Notes under the pieces: model-generated | Database searches by the model: none | What the model was told of the DNA's origin: nothing | The model's input: only the letters and a program-made list of their open reading frames with translations | Program-made: the position numbers and the translations under genes | Shown: positions 1 through 8,139 of the stretch, piece by piece | How the letters are laid out: the number at the start of each line of letters is the position of its first letter | Numbering within the stretch: the stretch's first letter is position 1 | NCBI GenBank assembly: GCA_047974615.1 | Contig: JBKECM010000094.1 | Span: 1-11,385 of the forward strand | Length of the DNA: 11,385 bases | Direction of reading: 5' to 3' | Source: JBKEBX01 sp047974615 | Lineage (GTDB): Bacteria; Bacillota; Clostridia; Lachnospirales; CAMZNU01

Positions 1-1004
1 GTTAAAATAATGTGTCCCGATTGTTCTCCACCAATATTACAGTTGTTTTCAAGCATATATTCTAGTACATATCTATCTCCAACGGCTGTTGTTGCTATAT
101 GTATTTCGTTCTCTTTGCCGAAAAGGATTAAGCCTAAATTTGACATTACTGTTGCCACTATAGTATTATTTTTTAAGTTATTTTTATCCTTTAGGTGAGT
201 GCCTAATATAGCTAAAATTTGGTCACCGTCTACTATTTCACCATTTCTATCAACTGCAAGAACTCTATCCCCGTCACCATCAAAGGCGAAGCCTAAGTCA
301 ACTTTATTTTCTTTAGCAAAAGCAGACAAAACTTTAATATGAGTAGAACCACTATTTGCATTTATATTTGTACCGTCAGGATTTGCGTTAATTTTTTTAA
401 CCTCTGCACCTAAAGAAGTTAAAACTTTTTCTGCTACATGGCTTGTTGCACCATTTGCACAGTCTATAGCTACTGTAAGCCCAGAAAAATTTATACCATT
501 TACTGTATTTTTTAGAAATTCTATATACTTATTTCCACCATCGTTTAAAGTATACTTTCTACCAATTTCTAATCCTATTTTACGTGGTATTGAGTCAAAA
601 TCATCTGCTATAATGTCTTCAATTTCTTTTTCAATTTCATCTGAAAGTTTTAAGCCTTTTTCGTTAAAAAATTTGATACCATTATCGTGAACTTTGTTAT
701 GAGATGCAGATATCATTACACCTGCTGTCATTTTGTTTTCACGTACAAGATATGCAATAGCCGGTGTTGGAACAACCCCAACTATGTATACGTTGGCACC
801 TACGCTACACATTCCTGCTGTTAGAGCTGCTTCTAACATATCTGAAGATATACGGCTATCATTTCCTATTAAAATATTTGGTGCTGTGTCTGTATGTTTT
901 GATAAAACGTATGCTCCTGCAACACCAAGTTTAAATGCAAGTTCAGGTGTAAGTTCTTGATTTGCAACTCCACGCACACCGTCTGTTCCAAAAAGTTTAC
1001 TCAT
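1..1004 (-). CDS. glmM: Phosphoglucosamine mutase GlmM, N-terminal ~334 residues (3' end beyond window)
   Basis: GlmM interconverts glucosamine-6-phosphate and glucosamine-1-phosphate in the cytoplasm, the step that feeds UDP-GlcNAc and peptidoglycan synthesis. My translation from the ATG at 1004 begins MSKLFGTDGVRG, the family signature. The phosphoserine loop ISASHN follows, with the catalytic Ser at residue 101. The metal-binding DGDGDR is at about 242-247 and the sugar-binding loop GGEQSGHI at about 325-332. The reading frame leaves the window at base 1, so roughly the last 110-120 residues of a usual ~450 (the phosphate-binding C-terminal domain) are not seen. Start choice is firm: AGGAGG (1010-1015) lies 5 nt upstream. 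The gene begins 19 nt after the CvpA-family gene, so they are probably cotranscribed. One oddity is Lys104 after SASHN, where the family almost always has Pro. Confidence 0.96.
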   Translation of the reverse strand, partial: MSKLFGTDGVRGVANQELTPELAFKLGVAGAYVLSKHTDTAPNILIGNDSRISSDMLEAALTAGMCSVGANVYIVGVVPTPAIAYLVRENKMTAGVMISASHNKVHDNGIKFFNEKGLKLSDEIEKEIEDIIADDFDSIPRKIGLEIGRKYTLNDGGNKYIEFLKNTVNGINFSGLTVAIDCANGATSHVAEKVLTSLGAEVKKINANPDGTNINANSGSTHIKVLSAFAKENKVDLGFAFDGDGDRVLAVDRNGEIVDGDQILAILGTHLKDKNNLKNNTIVATVMSNLGLILFGKENEIHIATTAVGDRYVLEYMLENNCNIGGEQSGHIIL

Positions 1005-1023
1005 AATTTCCTCCTAGTAATGT

Positions 1024-1713
1024 TTATCCTACTGTAAGTAAGTTTTTTAACCAATATATAAAAATATTATTTGAGAAAAAAATCTCTCCTAATATGCTCT
1101 TTGATACCATTTCATTAAAAGTAATAGCATAAGTATTCATCATAAATATTTCTATTATTATTGCAATAAACCAAAGAATAAAAGCTGTATTAACAATTCC
1201 TAATATACCACCAAGAATACCATTAAATGTGCTAATTATAGGTAGTTTTGTAAAGACATCAAGTGAGAAACCTATTATTATTATTATAATATAAACTGCT
1301 ATGAAAACAACTATAGATGTTCCAATAAAAAGCGTAATATATGCAAGCATACCTGCTACGTAATCTGCAAACTGGTCAACACCTAACATCTCGTATATTG
1401 AGACATTGTTGTTTTCTATAAGTTTTTCAATTATATTTGACCCAAAGGGTAACTCAGACAAAAGGCTTGTTTGGGCGTTTCTTGATATATTATTTATTGT
1501 TTCTTCTAAGTTAAGCATATCTTTAAAAGATATAAATAAGTTATCATACATTGAAGTTTTTAATAAGTGAGGCATAATAATAGGTGTTAAGATTTTTCCT
1601 ATTGTAAATGATGCAAAAAATGATATTATTGCAAAAATTGCTTTAAAGGCACCTATTTTTTTACCTATTAATAAACTTATTAAAAACACTAAAATTAAAA
1701 TTATATCTAACAT
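1024..1713 (-). CDS. CvpA-family integral membrane protein
   Basis: A 229-residue hydrophobic protein whose N-terminus fits the CvpA family: a first membrane helix (about 3-18), then GKKIGAFKAIFAI leading into a second helix (about 22-45). A polar, partly helical loop follows (about 50-105), and further membrane segments lie at about 112-150 and 160-192. The E. coli family founder is needed for colicin V production or export. In Firmicutes the role is poorly defined and often linked to envelope or stress functions, so no specific activity is claimed. Length is at the upper end of the family range. The ATG at 1713 follows a purine-rich GAAGGTAGGT and starts 12 nt after the stop of the DUF5711-like gene. 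glmM follows 19 nt downstream, so the three are likely one transcript. Confidence 0.78.
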   Translation of the reverse strand: MLDIILILVFLISLLIGKKIGAFKAIFAIISFFASFTIGKILTPIIMPHLLKTSMYDNLFISFKDMLNLEETINNISRNAQTSLLSELPFGSNIIEKLIENNNVSIYEMLGVDQFADYVAGMLAYITLFIGTSIVVFIAVYIIIIIIGFSLDVFTKLPIISTFNGILGGILGIVNTAFILWFIAIIIEIFMMNTYAITFNEMVSKSILGEIFFSNNIFIYWLKNLLTVG

Positions 1714-1725
1714 AGTACCTACCTT

Positions 1726-2886
1726 CTAATTTGAAAATTTACCTGTTGTTATTTTACCATAGCCAGAAAAAATAGCTATTTTACCTTGTACTAGTGGTAC
1801 GGAGCTTTTAACTTCAAAGTCTGAAAAATGTTCCCACATTTTAGAGCCTGTAAGGGTATAATATTCATAGGTGTTATCAAAACCTATCATAAAACCATTA
1901 CTGCCTTCTTCTAATAGTGTAACATTATTTATTTGTGGTATTGATATTTGTTCACCCTTTGTATTTATGATTTGCACTGTATTTTTAGCTATAGTACTTA
2001 AGTTGCTAAGTGGCTCATCATATACAACGACTATATTCGTCCCACATTTTGTGGCGTATTTTATTTTATTTGTTAACTCTATACTTGAGGTTACTTCTGT
2101 ACTATTATTTAAAGTGGAAATAAAGTATATATATTTATTTGAGATGGCACATAAGGTGGTATCATCTAAATATTCTAGCATTAAAAAATATTCTTTTTCA
2201 TTATTATAGGTTTTTATACCATAAATACTGTTATTATTCGGTGTTGTAATATCAAAGTATACAAATAGGGGGCTTGGGTATATTTTTGATGTATCAAGTT
2301 CATTTATAACTAATGTTTTATTATTATTCGCTATGGCTGTAGAAATAGGAATAATAGTTGTATCTTCAAAAACATATGTGAATATTATTTCACCTAAATT
2401 GTTATATACGTTTACGGTATAACTATCACTATTATTTAATATTGTACATAAATATCCATTATCGTTAATAGTTATATAAGCATTTGGACTTCCTGAGCTT
2501 TTTATAGTATATACTGGGCCGTCTGTGTTATAAACATATATATTCGAGTTATTTATATTTTTTTCAGTAACAGCAATATAGTTTTTACTTTTTGCATAAT
2601 ATATTTCGCTTAAACTAAAAGTATTTTGCCATAGAAGTTCAGATTTTATATTTTTAACAGATATACCATCTGTTGTAAGCAAATAATATGAATTTTCCGT
2701 TGCATAAATGACTTCTGGTGCAAGGGTAGATTCGAAAGTTTCTTCTAAATATACACCGTCAGCTACTTCTTCAATTTGTATTTCATTTGACATAAAAAAG
2801 TTATTAATATATAAAAAGTATATAATACTACCTGTTATTGCTACTCCAAGCAAAATTGCTAAATATTTTAAATATTTCAAAGGCAT
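1726..2886 (-). CDS. Membrane-anchored extracytoplasmic protein, DUF5711-like (beta-propeller-like repeats)
   Basis: A 386-residue protein with a short basic N-terminus and one hydrophobic segment (about residues 8-28) without an obvious signal-peptidase site. This suggests a signal anchor with the rest outside the cell. The remainder is rich in Asn, Thr, Tyr and Ile, with alternating short strands in units such as YYLLTTDG, YIYFIS and YEYYTLTGSKMWEHF. The pattern fits blades of a WD/PQQ-like propeller. I match it to DUF5711 proteins of Clostridia by this architecture and by the CvpA-family neighbour; this is recall, not a search result. Role unknown; a scaffold or sensor in the envelope is inference. 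It sits 35 nt after the YkvI-like gene and 12 nt before the CvpA-family gene. The true start may be two codons downstream (see the RBS entry). Stop is TAG. Confidence 0.7.
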   Translation of the reverse strand: MPLKYLKYLAILLGVAITGSIIYFLYINNFFMSNEIQIEEVADGVYLEETFESTLAPEVIYATENSYYLLTTDGISVKNIKSELLWQNTFSLSEIYYAKSKNYIAVTEKNINNSNIYVYNTDGPVYTIKSSGSPNAYITINDNGYLCTILNNSDSYTVNVYNNLGEIIFTYVFEDTTIIPISTAIANNNKTLVINELDTSKIYPSPLFVYFDITTPNNNSIYGIKTYNNEKEYFLMLEYLDDTTLCAISNKYIYFISTLNNSTEVTSSIELTNKIKYATKCGTNIVVVYDEPLSNLSTIAKNTVQIINTKGEQISIPQINNVTLLEEGSNGFMIGFDNTYEYYTLTGSKMWEHFSDFEVKSSVPLVQGKIAIFSGYGKITTGKFSN

Positions 2887-2887
2887 T

Positions 2888-2893
2888 CCTCCT
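2888..2893 (-). promoter_or_regulatory. Strong Shine-Dalgarno that favours a TTG start two codons into the DUF5711-like gene
   Basis: On the minus strand the sequence reads TAAGGAGGA followed directly by ATG (2886-2884). Only 1 nt separates GGAGG from this ATG, which is too close for normal initiation. An in-frame TTG at 2880-2878 lies 7 nt from GGAGG, the usual distance. The protein may therefore begin MKYLKYLAILL rather than MPLKYLKYL. The membrane anchor is unaffected either way. Confidence 0.5.
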
Positions 2894-2921
2894 TACTACT
2901 ATCTAAAATATTATTATATAA

Positions 2922-3947
2922 TTATTTCCTATTTATTGCAAGTCGTAAAATAAAATAAATTTCTATTATACCAAAAATACCGAATATCGGAAATATTGTA
3001 TTTACAAAAGTTGTAAAGCCAAACTTAGAAAATAATATACCCAAAAAGACTATTAAAAAAGTTAGAGGAATATTTTTTTTTGCAGAAACACCAGTTACAA
3101 CTCCATAGCAACTTGTTACACCTGTAGTTATTATGGCTATTAAAAAGTTTAAAATATATAACTTTAAAAAAAAGCTTTGATTATTTATATCTATTAAAAT
3201 ATTATATAGTGGTAGTGCTTTGTTATATACTGTGCTAAATTCTATGTTTATTGGTATATATAAAATAGTGCCTATTAAAAAAATACTTAAACTGCCTATA
3301 AAAGCTGAAAGGAATATATCTTTTTTACTATGCAATAGTTTTGTGCTTGATATGAGCAAAGCTATTGTAGTTAGTATGTTGTATGAGGTATAAACTATAG
3401 CTTTTGAATATAGATGTATAGGGGTGTTATTACTAAAAACATTATAAGTAGAAAAAAGATAATATATTAATATTAACAGACTGCCTATAAATAAAATAGG
3501 GCTTACAAAGGCAGAGCAATCAATAATTAATTGTATACCAAAAAAAATGAAAAATATTGTAATAACTCCGAAAATAATACCTCCACTATTAGTAGGTATA
3601 TTAAAATATTCTTTTAAAACTTCGCTAAAGGCTGATGTCATAGTTGAAAAAATCACAAACATAAAGGTTATGCTTACAGTAGAAAAAAAATAATAAGCTA
3701 GTTTGTTGTTATTTAAAATTTTCAATAAAAAATCATCTACGGTTTTTATATTATATGTATAAGTAATTTTCATCACTGAAATTGATACTAAAAAAATTAA
3801 AAAAGAACTTATAAAAATACCTAGTATACCTAATGTTTTAAAAGTTCCAAAAAATGTAAGTAGCTCTTTACCTGATAAAAATCCGGCACCGAGTACTATA
3901 CTTGTTATAAGACCACCTATTTTAAAATTGTTTAAATAATTATTCAT
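2922..3947 (-). CDS. YkvI-like multi-pass membrane protein (APC/LeuT-fold superfamily, transporter-like)
   Basis: A 341-residue, very hydrophobic protein with about ten predicted membrane helices. The first helix carries GAGFLSGKE (residues 20-28) followed by a TFFGTFKTLG stretch. This matches the broken-helix GAGFASG-type signature of the YkvI family (COG3949) within the amino acid/polyamine/cation transporter superfamily. Family members are uncharacterised; transport of a small solute is inferred from fold only. There are no long soluble domains, and the protein ends in a short basic tail (RLAINRK). The ATG at 3947 has only a modest ribosome site (GGTGG, 3 nt upstream). A perfect 20-bp hairpin ends 29 nt before the start, so expression probably depends on read-through from mfd or on a weak promoter at the hairpin base. 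It is followed closely by the DUF5711-like gene. Confidence 0.75.
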   Translation of the reverse strand: MNNYLNNFKIGGLITSIVLGAGFLSGKELLTFFGTFKTLGILGIFISSFLIFLVSISVMKITYTYNIKTVDDFLLKILNNNKLAYYFFSTVSITFMFVIFSTMTSAFSEVLKEYFNIPTNSGGIIFGVITIFFIFFGIQLIIDCSAFVSPILFIGSLLILIYYLFSTYNVFSNNTPIHLYSKAIVYTSYNILTTIALLISSTKLLHSKKDIFLSAFIGSLSIFLIGTILYIPINIEFSTVYNKALPLYNILIDINNQSFFLKLYILNFLIAIITTGVTSCYGVVTGVSAKKNIPLTFLIVFLGILFSKFGFTTFVNTIFPIFGIFGIIEIYFILRLAINRK

Positions 3948-3976
3948 TTTACCACCAGTTTTTTAATAGTATATGA

Positions 3977-4020
3977 AAGAAAGCTAGTAATATTACTTTT
4001 GTAATATTACTAGCTTTCTT
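3977..4020 (-). terminator. Perfect 20-bp stem-loop after mfd: intrinsic terminator or attenuator
   Basis: Arms 3977-3996 and 4001-4020 are exact reverse complements, with a 4-nt loop (AAAA on the minus strand). On the minus strand the GC-bordered core GCTAGTAATATTAC pairs with its partner and is followed by TTTCTTTCAT, a broken U-rich tract. It starts 23 nt after the mfd stop and ends 29 nt before the YkvI-like start. The position fits termination of the pth-mfd transcript. The interrupted U-tract suggests incomplete termination and some read-through into the next genes. The plus-strand tail (TTTCTTATAAATC) is weaker and no plus-strand gene needs it. Confidence 0.65.
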
Positions 4021-4043
4021 ATAAATCTTATTTTTAGTTGTTT

Positions 4044-7000
4044 TTAAGCTTTTAATTCTATAGATGAAATAAACTCATTTATCTCTCCTAATATATCATA
4101 GCCTTTTTTCTTATAATCACCTTTTATTTTGTAAATAATAAGAGGATTTTTGCCTAAAGTAAGTTTTATTCTGCCAAAATCTTTTTTATTTATATCATCA
4201 ATAGAAGGTAAAGAAAGTTTTGCATTTTGATTACAAGTAATGTGAACATATTGACCGTTTTGAAGAAGGCTAATTATACCTAAGTTGTTTAAGTAAACTT
4301 TTGTTAAAGCGATATTTATAAGTTGAGTAGTTTCCTTTGGAATATCACCAAAACGGTCTATTAGCTCGTCTTCTAAGTCTATTTCATCTTCTTCAGTTCT
4401 AAGAAGAGCTATTTTTTTATATATTTCAATTTTTTGTAATTCGTCTTGTATATAGTATTCAGGTATATAAGCTGAAGTTTGTAGCTCAATTACAGTTGTG
4501 ATTTCTTCTGCCACAGACTCACCTTTAAGCTCTTGTATTGCTTGTTCTAAAAGGCTACAATACATCTCATAACCAACTGTTTCAAGATGTCCAGATTGTT
4601 GCTCGCCTAATAATGTTCCTGCACCTCTTATTTCTAAGTCACGCATTGCGACTTTAAATCCACTACCAAATTCTGTGAATTGTTTAATTGTTTCAAGCCT
4701 TTTTTCTGCAATTTCGCTTATAACCTTATCTCTTTTATATAAAAGATAAGCGAAGGCATTTCTATGGCTACGACCAACACGACCACGTAGCTGGTACAAA
4801 GTTGATAAGCCCATAGTATCTGCATTATCTATTATTATTGTGTTGGCATTACTTATATCAAGACCTGTTTCTATTATAGTTGTACATACTAAAACGTCAT
4901 ATTCGTGGTTTATAAAGTCTTTCATAATGTTCTCAAGTTCACGCTCTGACATTTGACCATGTGCATATACTACCTTCGCATTAGGTACTAAGCCTTGTAT
5001 ACGGTTTGCAACACTTTCGATGCTATTTACTCTGTTGTGCAAAAAGAAAACTTGACCGTTTCTATTTACCTCACGTTGTATAGCTTCTTTAATATATTCA
5101 TCATTGTTTTCTAATACATAAGTTTGAATAGGTACACGTTCTTGGGGTGGTTCACTTAAAACACTCATATCTCGTATTCCTGTCATACTCATATGTAGAG
5201 TTCTAGGTATAGGAGTTGCTGTTAGAGTTAAAACATCTACATTTTCTTTTAGTTTTTTTAACTTTTCCTTATGGCTAACTCCAAAACGCTGTTCTTCATC
5301 TACTATGACTAAGCCTAAATCTTTGTAAGAAACGTCTTTTGATAATAATCTATGAGTTCCAATTAAAATATCACTTTTACCATTTTTTATATTTTCAATA
5401 GATTTTTCAATTTCCTTTTTTGTTCTAAAACGAGATAATAATTCAACGTTTATAGGATAATCCTTTAGTCTTTGGGTAAATGTATTATAATGTTGTTGTG
5501 CTAAAATTGTAGTAGGGCATAGATAGGCTACCTGTTTACTATCTTGAACTGCTTTAAAGGCTGCTCTTATTGCTACTTCTGTTTTACCATAACCAACATC
5601 ACCACATATAAGTCTGTCCATAACTTTTGTGCTTTCCATATCAGACTTTACATCATATATTGCATTAAGTTGGTCATCGGTTTCTTGATATAGAAAGTCA
5701 TTTTCAAACTCTTTTTGCCATGTAGTATCTTCGCTGTATTCATAACCCTTTGTTTGTTCACGTTTTGCATAAAGCTCAAGTAAATCTTTTGCAAGTATCA
5801 TTACTGCTTTTTTTGTTCTTTGCTTCGTATTATTCCAATCGGAACTACCGAGTTTATTAAGTTTAATATTTTTTGATTCTTTGCCTATATATTTTTGAAT
5901 TAAATCGAGTTGGTTAGTTGGGGCATATATATTACCACCATCTGCAAAGCCAACTTTTATATAGTCCTTTGAAACTCCGTCAACAGTAATTTTTTCTACA
6001 CCTTTAAAAACACCTATGCCATGGTTTATATGCACTATATAATCACCAACTTGTAAATCCGTATAGCTATTTATTTTTTTACCGTCTTTGAATTTTTTTC
6101 TTTTAGTATTTTTTGATTCTACAAAAACTTCGCTATCACTTAAAACTGCTATTTTTAAATCTGGATATATAAAGCCTTTACTTATTGTGCCACGTATGAC
6201 ATAAATGTTATTTTCCAAAACTACATCATTTAGGTTATCATAAAAAGAACCATATACGTTTTCATCGGCTAAATCTTGAAGTAAAGTTTTACCGCGAGTT
6301 TTACTTCCACATAGTAATATAACTGTATAGCCATCTTCTTTATAAGATTTTAGCTCATCTTTAAAGGCAACAATATCATTTTTTACTGTTAAAGGATATT
6401 TAACATTGAAATCTATTGTTGTAGAGTTTTTAAATAATTCATTTTTTGTAGATGCCATTATACTTGTAAGGTTTACACAAGATACATTTTTACACTTAAA
6501 AAAGATATCTTCTAAAGTGTTAATTACTTTTGTTGAAGTTTTTAGCATATAGCCTTTTGTAAGTCTGTTATTTAAACTTTCATTATATTCAAGTTCTATA
6601 AGTCGTCCACGTTCGTCTATACGTGTTATATCATCAAAATATACAATAAAATCTTTTGAAAGATAGTCAAATAATGATATTTTCTCTTCATAAAAGTAGG
6701 GGATTAATAATTCCATATTTTTACAAGAGCCAAATTCTTTTAGTTCTTCTAAAATCTGTGAAAAGCTATGTCGTAAGTTATCATATTCTTCTAATAAACC
6801 ATATTTTTCAAAATTTGATAAACTTTCTGTATATTCTTTTGTAATTTTAGTTATAGCTTTATATAGTTCATCTTGAGAAAAAATAAGCTCTGAAATAGGG
6901 GATACACGTAAAAAGTCTATTTTTTCGATTGAACGATTATTATATTCATCAAGTATTCTTATACTATCTACTTCATCACCCCAAAACTCTATTCTTGCTG

Positions 7001-7568
7001 CTGTACTATGTGAAGTTGAAAAAATATCAATTATACCACCACGTATTGCAAATTGTCCCGGATTTTCAACGATAGAGCGTCGTTTATAACCTATATTTAT
7101 TAAATGCTTTGATAATGTTTCAAGAGAAAACTCATCGCCAACTTTTATGTCAATAAAGTGTTTTTCTAAAATTTCTTTTGGGGATAATCTGTCAAACAAT
7201 GCATCTATAGATAAGACAATAACAATGTCATTGTTAGAAAAAAGTTGCTCGTATATTTTTGAACGCTCTTTCATTATATCAACGGATTTTACATCGGCAG
7301 AATAAAAAAGAATGTCTTTTTGAGGATAATGATATACTTTTTCTTTATAGTAAAACTTTAAGTTTTCATACAACTCTTTTGCCTTACGCTCTGTATGGGT
7401 TACTACTATAGATTTATTATTTAAATTTTCGCTTACAGCAAAAACAAGATGTTCTTTTTGTGAGTCAAGAACACCTTGTAAGTTTACTTTCGATGAATTT
7501 TTTTCTAATGCTTTTTTTAATGTATTAAAACTATCTAGTTTTAATAGCATTTCCGTTAAAGAATTCAT
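4044..7568 (-). CDS. mfd: Transcription-repair coupling factor Mfd
   Basis: Mfd is a DNA translocase that removes RNA polymerase stalled at lesions and recruits UvrA for nucleotide excision repair. The 1174 residues match the family's usual ~1150-1180. The UvrB-like N-terminal module is visible, including QFAIRGGIIDIF and RIEFWGDEVDSIR near residues 175-205. The RNA polymerase-interacting domain is at about 500-565 (DLQVGDYIVHINHGIGVFKG). The RecG-like motor has Walker A GDVGYGKTE (about 655-665), DEEQ (757-760), TATPIPRT, and the translocation region with GRVGRSHRN near 925. A C-terminal regulatory domain begins near 1020 (YIPEYYIQDELQKIEIYKK). No motif is missing, so the enzyme should be functional. 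The ATG at 7568 follows AGAGG by 5 nt and lies 8 nt after the pth stop, suggesting translational coupling. A stem-loop follows the gene. Confidence 0.98.
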   Translation of the reverse strand: MNSLTEMLLKLDSFNTLKKALEKNSSKVNLQGVLDSQKEHLVFAVSENLNNKSIVVTHTERKAKELYENLKFYYKEKVYHYPQKDILFYSADVKSVDIMKERSKIYEQLFSNNDIVIVLSIDALFDRLSPKEILEKHFIDIKVGDEFSLETLSKHLINIGYKRRSIVENPGQFAIRGGIIDIFSTSHSTAARIEFWGDEVDSIRILDEYNNRSIEKIDFLRVSPISELIFSQDELYKAITKITKEYTESLSNFEKYGLLEEYDNLRHSFSQILEELKEFGSCKNMELLIPYFYEEKISLFDYLSKDFIVYFDDITRIDERGRLIELEYNESLNNRLTKGYMLKTSTKVINTLEDIFFKCKNVSCVNLTSIMASTKNELFKNSTTIDFNVKYPLTVKNDIVAFKDELKSYKEDGYTVILLCGSKTRGKTLLQDLADENVYGSFYDNLNDVVLENNIYVIRGTISKGFIYPDLKIAVLSDSEVFVESKNTKRKKFKDGKKINSYTDLQVGDYIVHINHGIGVFKGVEKITVDGVSKDYIKVGFADGGNIYAPTNQLDLIQKYIGKESKNIKLNKLGSSDWNNTKQRTKKAVMILAKDLLELYAKREQTKGYEYSEDTTWQKEFENDFLYQETDDQLNAIYDVKSDMESTKVMDRLICGDVGYGKTEVAIRAAFKAVQDSKQVAYLCPTTILAQQHYNTFTQRLKDYPINVELLSRFRTKKEIEKSIENIKNGKSDILIGTHRLLSKDVSYKDLGLVIVDEEQRFGVSHKEKLKKLKENVDVLTLTATPIPRTLHMSMTGIRDMSVLSEPPQERVPIQTYVLENNDEYIKEAIQREVNRNGQVFFLHNRVNSIESVANRIQGLVPNAKVVYAHGQMSERELENIMKDFINHEYDVLVCTTIIETGLDISNANTIIIDNADTMGLSTLYQLRGRVGRSHRNAFAYLLYKRDKVISEIAEKRLETIKQFTEFGSGFKVAMRDLEIRGAGTLLGEQQSGHLETVGYEMYCSLLEQAIQELKGESVAEEITTVIELQTSAYIPEYYIQDELQKIEIYKKIALLRTEEDEIDLEDELIDRFGDIPKETTQLINIALTKVYLNNLGIISLLQNGQYVHITCNQNAKLSLPSIDDINKKDFGRIKLTLGKNPLIIYKIKGDYKKKGYDILGEINEFISSIELKA

Positions 7569-7576
7569 ACAAACCT

Positions 7577-8134
7577 CTAATTATATTTTGTCATAACTTT
7601 TTCTATATCCATAGATATAAAATCTTCAATAGCTGAAGTACCTAAAGTTATTCCTTTTATTAAATTTTCTTCTTCTTCTTTTAAAAATCTTGATAATACA
7701 TAGTCGCTTAAATTCATTTTAGGAGGCTTTTCGCCTACTCCAATACGTACACGTTGAATTTCATCAGTACCTAGCATACCAATAATATTTTGTATACCTT
7801 TTTGACCACCTGAACTACCTTTTTTTCGTACTCTAATTTTACCTACATCTAAGGCTATGTCATCATAAATAACAATAATATCATTTATGTCTATTTTATA
7901 AAAATCAATTACTTGTTTTACACAATCTCCAGATAGGTTCATATATGTTTGGGGCTTAACAAGTAAGCACTTTTCTCCACCTATTACACCTTCTCCAAGT
8001 AAGCCTTTAAACTTTTTCTTTTCAATTTTTATATTATTATCAAAACTAAGTTTATCTATGACTTCAAAGCCTATATTATGTCTTGTATTATTGTATTCAC
8101 GTCCGAAATTTCCAAGACCAACTATTAATTTCAT
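7577..8134 (-). CDS. pth: Peptidyl-tRNA hydrolase (bacterial Pth family)
   Basis: Pth cleaves the ester bond of peptidyl-tRNAs released from ribosomes and frees tRNA for reuse. At 185 residues it is full length. Conserved features are KLIVGLGN with Asn9, TRHNIGF with catalytic His19, QTYMNLSG with Asn66, and YDDIAL with Asp91, the partner of the catalytic His. It also has RVRIGVGEKP and the C-terminal helices. Two positions differ from the textbook pattern. The usual GLGNPG is GLGNFG (Phe10). The usual GGHNG, which holds a substrate-binding Asn (E. coli Asn114), is GGQKG with Gln111-Lys112. I do not know how common this variant is in related Clostridia. The start ATG at 8134 has a weak AAGG site overlapping the stop of the upstream gene 5 nt away. 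mfd follows after 8 nt, the common pth-mfd order of Firmicutes. Confidence 0.95.
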   Translation of the reverse strand: MKLIVGLGNFGREYNNTRHNIGFEVIDKLSFDNNIKIEKKKFKGLLGEGVIGGEKCLLVKPQTYMNLSGDCVKQVIDFYKIDINDIIVIYDDIALDVGKIRVRKKGSSGGQKGIQNIIGMLGTDEIQRVRIGVGEKPPKMNLSDYVLSRFLKEEEENLIKGITLGTSAIEDFISMDIEKVMTKYN

Positions 8135-8139
8135 AATTA

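Noticed and set aside
733..960. Plus-strand open frame opposite glmM
   Set aside because: It lies wholly within the well-supported glmM frame on the other strand and has no recognisable protein features; it is a shadow frame.
1871..2209. 112-codon plus-strand open frame opposite the DUF5711-like gene
   Set aside because: Hydrophobic residues arise from the complement of an AT-rich gene; no ribosome site and no family resemblance.
4001..4020. The hairpin after mfd as part of a CRISPR or repeat array
   Set aside because: Only one perfect inverted repeat is present, with no direct repeat or spacer pattern; a terminator explains it.
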